A stretch of 64,000 bases of DNA from Aureococcus anophagefferens. Taxonomy: Eukaryota; Sar; Pelagophyceae; Pelagomonadales; Pelagomonadaceae. Under the pieces are notes generated by a model, which searched no databases, had not been told where the DNA came from, and was given only the letters and a program-made list of their open reading frames with translations. This document shows positions 58,776 to 64,000 of this stretch, piece by piece. The stretch is from NCBI RefSeq assembly GCF_000186865.1, contig NW_008705564.1:2095978-2159977 (forward strand). Direction: 5' to 3'. Every line of letters starts with the position of its first letter. Position 1 is the first letter of the stretch. Made by a program: the position numbers and the translations under genes.

Positions 58776-59654
58776 TTAGTACTCGGAGTCGCGCGCGCTG
58801 CGCCAGAACGTGAGCACGTGCACGAAGACGTCGTCGGGGATGCGGGGGTCGAGGAAGAGCCGGGCTTGCGCGCGCTCGCGGCACGGGGCCGTGCGGAAGT
58901 GCGTCGGCAGCTCGCGGCGGAGGGCGAGGAGCTGGTTTCGCGGCGCGGCGACGTACGCGGACCAGCCGCCGGCCGCGCGGACGTCCGCGAGGAACGCGGC
59001 CACGTCCGGGCAGTCGTCGAGGTGCGCGTCGGCCTCGGGATCGTTGCCGCTGTCGTCACGCGCGTCGAGCGACGCGCCGCGGCTGAGGAGCAGCTTGCAC
59101 ATTTTGACGACGTCTACGGCGTACGGGCTGCTGGCGACACAGTGGAGCGCGGTACTCGAATAGTGACTGCGCGCATCGACGTGAGCGCCGGCGTCCAGCA
59201 GGAGGACCGCAGCTTCGCATCGGCCGAAGTCAGCGGCGACGTGCAGCGGCATCCACCTCCCGATGCCCATCACCGCTTGCACTTCCGCGCCGTTCTCAAG
59301 GAGCCATCGAACAACCGAACGGTACCCAAGCTCACATGCGCGATGCAGGCGCGTGGCCGAATCATAATCAGGATCGAAGTCATTGATGTCGCCGCCAGAG
59401 CGGACCCACGCCTGCGCTTCGTCGAGAAAGGCCTGTTCCTCGGAGCTGACCATCGTCTTCGCGTAGGCGACGTCGTCGTCCGAGTCCGCGCCGCCGCCGA
59501 CGTCGGCGAGGGCGGCCGCGGGCCGGCTCGGCGCGCCGCCGTCCACCGCGGGCGGCGCGCCGCCGCGGCTCTTCTTCGCGCGGCGGCGCCGCCGCCGCGC
59601 GGAGCTGACCATCGTCTCGACCCGGGCTTCTAAAAGCGCGCATTGAAGCATCAA
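58776..59654 (-). CDS. Ankyrin-repeat protein
   Basis: 292 residues (or from 59612). Basic, disordered N-terminus, then about four ankyrin repeats (SATRLHRACELGYRSVVRWLLENGAEV, MPLHVAADFGRCEAAVLLLDAGAHVDA, TALHCVASSPYAVDVVKMCKLLLSRGASLDA). The C-terminal IPDDVFVHVLTFWRS is F-box/SOCS-like and recurs in stramenopile ankyrin proteins. Probably an adaptor. A repeated GGAGCTGACCATCGTCT (about 59443 and 59601) marks a small internal duplication encoding the two MVSS segments. Confidence 0.75.
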   Translation of the reverse strand: MMLQCALLEARVETMVSSARRRRRRAKKSRGGAPPAVDGGAPSRPAAALADVGGGADSDDDVAYAKTMVSSEEQAFLDEAQAWVRSGGDINDFDPDYDSATRLHRACELGYRSVVRWLLENGAEVQAVMGIGRWMPLHVAADFGRCEAAVLLLDAGAHVDARSHYSSTALHCVASSPYAVDVVKMCKLLLSRGASLDARDDSGNDPEADAHLDDCPDVAAFLADVRAAGGWSAYVAAPRNQLLALRRELPTHFRTAPCRERAQARLFLDPRIPDDVFVHVLTFWRSARDSEY

Positions 59655-59666
59655 TAAACAGTTTCC

Positions 59667-60341
59667 TTGCCCCGACCGAGGTGGCAGCCGCTGGAGCGCG
59701 GCGCCGCCCTTCTCTTCCGGCAGGATGGGGGCCTCCTCCGCGGAGACGACCCGGCGGCGGCTGGACGGCTGGCGCTCTGGACCGCCAAGGACGAGGCCGC
59801 GTGCGACGCGTGGCGCGAGGCCAAGGCCAAGAAGTACGAGGCCGGCGACGAGAAGCTTCTAGCCAAGTACGCCGACCGCGGCGCCTTCGACGCCTGGCTC
59901 GACAAGCAGTGCCTGTCCACGAAGAACCAGGCGCTGTGGAAGCGGACCAAGGCCGCGAAGCGCGCCGCGGGCGCGGACGCGTCGAGCCCGCCGCCGCCCG
60001 ACGAGAAGCCCAAGCTCGACGCCAAGATCGCGCGGAAGCTCCTCGACGGCTGCCTCGCGGCCATCACCGTGCCCGCGACGAAGGAGAAGCTCGTCAAGAT
60101 CGTCGAGGACATCGAGGGTACGGGCGACGAGTCGCAAAAGGGCATGCTCCGCATGGTCAAGCTCATGCCCGTCGTCTCCGAGATCCTCGCGCCCGTGCTC
60201 GACGACCACGGCTACGCCAAGGACGACCTCATGACCGTCGCCATGCAGCTCCAGGGCTTCGCGGCCGAGGACCCGACCATCGGCGTCGACACGATGAAGC
60301 TCATCAAGGCCGTCCAGGGCGACCTCTCCGACTTCGTCTAG
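59667..60341 (+). CDS. Protein C10-like domain protein, start unresolved
   Basis: The coding-like frame has no ATG before 60147, so the 5' exon or start is unknown; 59667 is only the open-frame limit. The C-terminal 110 residues (ARKLLDGCLAAI, MLRMVKLMPVVSEILAPVLDDHGY, FAAEDPTIGVDTMKLIKAVQ) resemble the small eukaryotic protein C10 family (human C12orf57), whose molecular role is unclear. The N-terminal half is charged (AWREAKAKKYEAGDEK). The gene's last codons and stop are duplicated downstream. Confidence 0.5.
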   Translation: MPRPRWQPLERGAALLFRQDGGLLRGDDPAAAGRLALWTAKDEAACDAWREAKAKKYEAGDEKLLAKYADRGAFDAWLDKQCLSTKNQALWKRTKAAKRAAGADASSPPPPDEKPKLDAKIARKLLDGCLAAITVPATKEKLVKIVEDIEGTGDESQKGMLRMVKLMPVVSEILAPVLDDHGYAKDDLMTVAMQLQGFAAEDPTIGVDTMKLIKAVQGDLSDFV

Positions 60342-60408
60342 GCGACTTTAAAAAGGTTTGCTCATCAGGGCCGTCCAGGGCGACCTCTCCGACTTCGTCT
60401 AGGCGACT
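60299..60408 (+). repeat. Tandem duplication of the C10-like gene's 3' end (49-bp units, 61-bp period)
   Basis: 60299-60347 and 60360-60408 differ at one base. Each unit carries the last codons (AVQGDLSDFV) and a TAG. The second copy lies after the first stop, so it is untranslated. Confidence 0.95.
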
Positions 60409-60422
60409 CTAGGAAAAAACGG

Positions 60423-62432
60423 TTAGTCCCGGCCGAAGAACGACGCGAGCGCGGCCTTGGCCTTCTTGAGCAGCTTCCGCGCGCCCTTCTTCCGCTTCTT
60501 CGGCGAGTCGAGGCCGTCGAAGAGCGCGAACGCGGGTTTGTAGCCCGCGCAGTCGACGTCCGGCGCGTCCGCGTCGACGCAGACCGCGGGCGTCTCGACC
60601 GTCGCCGCGTAGACGCACGTCGACGGCTCGTCGACGTCCAGGATGCCCGTCTCGGCGCCGCAGACGAGGGTCACGGCGAGGGACTGGCTCGGCCCGTTCC
60701 AGCAGTGCTCGCCGTGCTCGTAGACGAGCGTCGCGGTCACGTTGTTCGCGTGTTTCGTCGACCGCTGGTAGTCGCCGAGGCGCGTCGACCCCTGCTTGGC
60801 GCCCTTGAAGAAGCAGACCTCGTACTTGTAGCCCGAGAACTTCTTCGAGATGCACGTCTCGCGCAGCGGCCACAGCGCGGAATCGCGCCCGTAGCGGTCG
60901 TCGTCGCCGAGCGCGTCGCGCGCCTTGTCGAGGCGCCGCTCCTTCCGTCGCTGCTCCTCCTCGAGGTCCCGGAGCGCGCCCTCGAGCTTCTTCAACGCCT
61001 TCTTCTGCGCGGCGCTGACGTAGCCCTTGTCCGGGTCCGCGTGGCCGTCGACGTCGAGCCGCGGGTCCGCCGGCTCGTAGCTCTTCCCGTAGTCGAAGTC
61101 GTCGTCGTCGTAGCGCCGGCTCTTGTAGTCGTCGTCGGGGAAGACGTCGTCGGGGATGTCGCCGTACTCGTCGTCGGGGAAGTCCTCGTCGTCGAGGCCC
61201 GCGAACGAGTTCGACCCGTAGTCGCCGTCGCCGTAGTCGTCCCTGAAGTCGTAGTCGTCGCCGTAGGCGTCGTAGTCCTCGCCGCCGCCGTCGAGCTCCA
61301 CGGTCTGCTCGTACTCCGGCGCGGGCTCGTCGAGCGCCGCGTCGGCGTCCGCGTCGGCGTCCGCGTCGGGCCGCTCGGGCTCCGCCTCGGAGTCTGCCGC
61401 GGCGTCCGCCTCGACGGCCTCCGTCCCGGGCTCGGGCGCGGCCTCCGATTCCGCTTCGGCCTCGACGGCCTCCGCCTCGGCGCCCTCCGCCTCGGCGCCC
61501 TCCGCCTCGACGCCCTCCGCCTCGACGGCGTCGGCATCGGGCTCGGGCGCGGCCTCCGATTCCGGTTCGGCCCCGACGGCCTCCGCCTCGGCGCCCGCCG
61601 CCTCGGCGCCCTCCGGCTCCGGCTCGGCGGCCTCGTCGGCGGCCTCGGCCTCGAGGGCCTCGGCCTCGGTGGCGGGCTCGTCGGCCGCCGGCTCGGCCTC
61701 CGCCTCGAGCGCGCCGAGGCCCCCCAGGACCTGGCGCACGGCGCCCGCGCAGGCGGCCTCGGAGTAGGTGCCCCGCTCGACGATGCGGCTGTAGAGGTCG
61801 CCGCCGCTGCAGAGCTCGAGGACGAGGACGCACTTGGGACCTCCCGCGTCGCACTCGAAGGCCTCGAGGAGCCGCACGACGTGGGCCGTCGCGCACTCGC
61901 GGCCGACGCGGCGCATGAGCTCGAACTCGCGGCAGGCGACGCGCTTCTCCTTGGACGTGCGGAACGGCAGCGCCTTGCCCGCGCGCCGCGCGCCGTCCTC
62001 GCCCGCGACGAGGCGCACGACGCCCTGCGCGCCGCGGCCCAGCACCGCGCCGAAGCGGTAGCCGGACCCGACGCGCGCCGTCGCCGCGCAGGACGACACC
62101 GCGGCGACGAAGGCGTCGCGCGCCGCCGCCGCGGGGAAGCGCAGGTGCGCCGCGGCGTCGGCCGCGACGACGGCCGCGGCGAACCCTCCGCCGAAGAGCC
62201 GCCAGCCGTCCGCGCGCGCGGCGCAGGCCCCGCCGATGCGGAAGTCGCGGAGCACGCGGACGGCGCTCTCGGCGCCGGTCACGGGCGCCTCGACGCGCAC
62301 GCGGCCCTGGCGCACGCGCACGACCGCCGGCAGCCACTCGCCGACGTAGGACTCGAGCAGGCCCGCCTCGCCCTGCCACCACTCGACGTCGTCCGGCGCA
62401 AAGTCCGCGAAGCGGTGGAAGCGAGCGGACAT
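60423..62432 (-). CDS. Chimera: PH-like and kinase N-lobe fused to glucosidase II beta C-terminus
   Basis: 669 residues. Residues about 20-118 look PH-like. At 125-239 lies a protein-kinase N-lobe with glycine loop LGRGAQGVV, a VAIK-type lysine (Lys153) and LELCSGGDLYSRI, breaking off before the HRD and DFG motifs. Residues 240-360 are Ala/Glu/Pro/Asp repeats. An acidic DYD-rich region and a coiled coil (KKALKKLEGALRDLEEEQRRKERRLDKARDAL) lead into an MRH-type domain (about 520-615, CISKKFSGYKYEVCFF, GEHCWNGPSQS, LVCGAETGILDVDEPSTCVYAATVETPAVC), as in the glucosidase II beta subunit of the ER. The kinase cannot be active as drawn and no ER signal peptide is present. A real fusion or a repeat-driven misassembly. 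Confidence 0.7.
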   Translation of the reverse strand: MSARFHRFADFAPDDVEWWQGEAGLLESYVGEWLPAVVRVRQGRVRVEAPVTGAESAVRVLRDFRIGGACAARADGWRLFGGGFAAAVVAADAAAHLRFPAAAARDAFVAAVSSCAATARVGSGYRFGAVLGRGAQGVVRLVAGEDGARRAGKALPFRTSKEKRVACREFELMRRVGRECATAHVVRLLEAFECDAGGPKCVLVLELCSGGDLYSRIVERGTYSEAACAGAVRQVLGGLGALEAEAEPAADEPATEAEALEAEAADEAAEPEPEGAEAAGAEAEAVGAEPESEAAPEPDADAVEAEGVEAEGAEAEGAEAEAVEAEAESEAAPEPGTEAVEADAAADSEAEPERPDADADADADAALDEPAPEYEQTVELDGGGEDYDAYGDDYDFRDDYGDGDYGSNSFAGLDDEDFPDDEYGDIPDDVFPDDDYKSRRYDDDDFDYGKSYEPADPRLDVDGHADPDKGYVSAAQKKALKKLEGALRDLEEEQRRKERRLDKARDALGDDDRYGRDSALWPLRETCISKKFSGYKYEVCFFKGAKQGSTRLGDYQRSTKHANNVTATLVYEHGEHCWNGPSQSLAVTLVCGAETGILDVDEPSTCVYAATVETPAVCVDADAPDVDCAGYKPAFALFDGLDSPKKRKKGARKLLKKAKAALASFFGRD

Positions 62433-62687
62433 GGTGGTTGTCGTTGCAGGTCGCTAGCGTGGATTACGAGAGCGTGCGCCGCGCATTGCGCGCGCTCATT
62501 GCAATACTGCTCAGAGCTTCACAGCAACATGCTCTGGAATGCATGATCAACGTGGGCTAAATGTCACGCGCGCGGGCGCTCGTGCTTTGTCGCTGCTCTA
62601 GATCTGGAGAGTGCGGTGCAAAGGCTCCATGGGCGCGAAAGAAGCTTGGCCTCCCAGTCTATGATCTTCTTAATATTGCACTCAGAT

Positions 62688-63255
62688 TTATTTCCAGGCG
62701 CAAGGGCCTCCTGCGTTGTAAATGAACTTGGCCCAGTCCGGGCACGACTGAAGACCTGAGTCAACGAACGCGTCCCCCATATCAGACACCTGCGACGCGT
62801 CCCAGGCGTCGATGTCCTGGCTGAAGGCGGAGGCGTTTTTGAACATACTGTTCATGTTGCCATTCTTCGACACGTCCCAGTCGCCGATGTCCTGATTGAA
62901 AGCAACGGCGTTAATAAACATCCAGCGCATGTCCGCCGCCTTTGCCACATCCCAGGCGCCAATGGGCTGATTGAAAGCGACGGCAGTGTTCAACATATCT
63001 TGTGTATAAAACACCTTCGACACGTCCCAGTCGCCGATGGGTTGGTTGAAGGCGGCGGCGGGTCCAAACGTCCCGTATGTTCTCGTCACCTTCGACGTGT
63101 CCCAGTCGCTGATGTCCGCGTTGAAGGCGGAGGCGCCTCGGAACAGGGAGTCGATGTCGGTCACCTTCGACACATCCCAACCTTTGATGTTCGCGTTGAA
63201 GGCGGACTTCAACGCGTTGTTGAAGAACGTCGCGGACATACGGGTCCAGCTCCCA
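62688..63255 (-). CDS. DUF285/BspA-like repeat protein, 5' end unresolved
   Basis: About 185 residues from MSATFFNN are clear; the frame stays open upstream to 63905. Repeats of about 23-32 residues follow the pattern F-N-xx-I-xx-WDVSKV-xx-M-xx-F (FNANIKGWDVSKVTDIDSLF, FNQPIGDWDVSK, FNQDIGDWDVSK). These DUF285 repeats are common in surface proteins of bacteria and very numerous in Aureococcus. An upstream exon with MSEEAMDLLSAIISTRARV (63511 leftwards, minus strand) in another frame could supply the start through an unseen intron. No membrane anchor is visible at the C-terminus. Confidence 0.7.
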
Positions 63256-63420
63256 TAAACAGAAGCAACATCGTCGGAAATCCGGAAAAGTACATTTACG
63301 GCCGCTACGACGCCGGGGACGCCTGGTCTTACCCCGGGGACGCAGAGCCGAAGCCAGAGGCGTCGACGGACGCCATTTGCGCCGTCGGCCCCGGCCCCAG
63401 TCGGTCGGCCGGCCGGCCGG

Positions 63421-63457
<37 letters not shown>

Positions 63458-63976
63458 GCGCGCGCGCGTGGAGATTATAGCGGAGAGCAAGTCCATGGCT
63501 TCCTCGGACATGTTCTAGACCACCTCCATGAAGCCGCGCAGCGCCCAAGCACCGGTTTTGGTCTGGAGCGCCTCCTTGCCGCGCGAAGCGCGGGAGAAAA
63601 AATTCGGCGGGATCCAGCGCGCGTAGCGGTCCAGAACCGGCGCAGCTGCACGTGTCGCTCGCGCACGGCGTGCAAGCGATCGCGCCCTCGCCGGAAAATG
63701 AGGCCGCTCCGCGCAGCCGCCGCCGCCGCAGACGCCGCTGCCACAGAGTCGCCGCACCCGCCCCGCGCGCAGCGCGGGAGAAAATTTCGACTTCGTCGCT
63801 GGCCAGAGCGCAGAAACGACCCTCGCGAATGGGTGTGAGGTCAGGCACGCAGCGCAGCAAGTCCACCGCGCGCAGCGCGCTGAGATGGTAGCTCCATCCT
63901 CTCAACTACGCTGTGGTATTTTTCGTCCGCACACCGTCGCCGGGGGTAAAAAAAAAGTACGGTGGTCGATTCGGGC
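63256..63976. other. Upstream region with GTC microsatellite and paired GC-rich motifs
   Basis: A (GTC)n tract of 11 units lies at about 63423-63455. The motif GCGCGGGAGAAAAWWTTC occurs twice (about 63585 and 63772), and a related GCGCAGCGCG core appears again near 63860. Open frames on both strands overlap but lack domains. It should contain the promoter of the DUF285 gene. Confidence 0.4.
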
Positions 63977-64000
63977 ATGGGGCGCCGCCCGAAGCCCAAA
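63977..64000 (+). CDS. Possible start of a further gene
   Basis: An ATG at 63977 opens a basic reading MGRRPKPK that runs off the window. Only eight codons are visible, preceded by an A run at about 63949; this is a weak call. Confidence 0.2.

Noticed and set aside
63423..63455. (GTC)n tract as a coding poly-Asp or poly-Thr segment
   Set aside because: Frame and exon structure are unresolved here; treated as a microsatellite.
1..64000. CRISPR arrays, rRNA, tRNA genes, bacterial operons or Shine-Dalgarno sites
   Set aside because: None seen; gene structure, spliced introns and plastid-type presequences indicate eukaryotic nuclear DNA.

Overview
This window reads as nuclear DNA of a stramenopile alga, most likely the pelagophyte Aureococcus anophagefferens or a close relative. 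The reasons are: about two-thirds G+C or more by eye; dense, mostly single-exon eukaryotic genes on both strands with short spacers; plastid-type N-termini with an AFxP motif behind a signal peptide (for example at 37621, 43807 and 46331); gene families common in this alga (MYND-RING-SEL1, DUF285/BspA-like, ankyrin); and above all a family of introner elements of the type described in Aureococcus. There are two assembly defects: a single N at 37875 and a 50-base N gap at 41780-41829.

Layout. 1-24.2 kb: the 3' part of MSH6, a repeat-bearing hypothetical, a SUMO-like fusion, a Sec14-like protein, a TMX-like thioredoxin, a prolyl 4-hydroxylase, an AGC kinase, an HCF101-type Fe-S carrier, a GT31-like glycosyltransferase, a C2/IQ protein, a cathepsin, two poorly known genes, then RFC5 convergent with MSH2. 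24.3-38.4 kb: a 2,554-residue ankyrin/TRAF-zinc-finger protein, a MYND-RING-SEL1 protein, a SAM-repeat/DCD protein, an elongin-A/TFIIS-N protein and an INSIG-like membrane protein. 38.5-44.9 kb: a NikA-like solute-binding protein whose two halves are in swapped order, rearranged debris upstream of it, a gapped 2OG oxygenase, an acidic protein, two non-autonomous TIR elements and a plastid-type cyclophilin. 44.9-64 kb: bestrophin, an acyltransferase-lipocalin fusion, Pelota, a SET methyltransferase, UROD, a METTL21-like methyltransferase, a phosphoesterase, several hypotheticals, a kinase/glucosidase-II-beta chimera and a DUF285 protein.

Five introns are each exactly 200 nt: an 8-nt target duplication plus a 192-bp terminal-inverted-repeat element. 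Three elements lie in sense and two in antisense orientation to the host gene. In every case the donor dinucleotide (GT or GC) is the first two bases of the duplicated target and the acceptor CAG is the end of the element. A second set of short introns (52-78 nt) in MSH2, a phosphoesterase, a bestrophin, a C2 protein and a 2OG oxygenase shares a CRGCGTCC motif near its start and, in three cases, a near-perfect 8-nt duplication, suggesting a second introner family.

Functional links visible here: MSH6, MSH2 and RFC5 all belong to replication-coupled mismatch repair and lie within about 24 kb. No promoters, tRNAs, rRNAs or CRISPR arrays could be identified with confidence. All exon junctions are inferred from reading frame and family alignment, not from transcripts.
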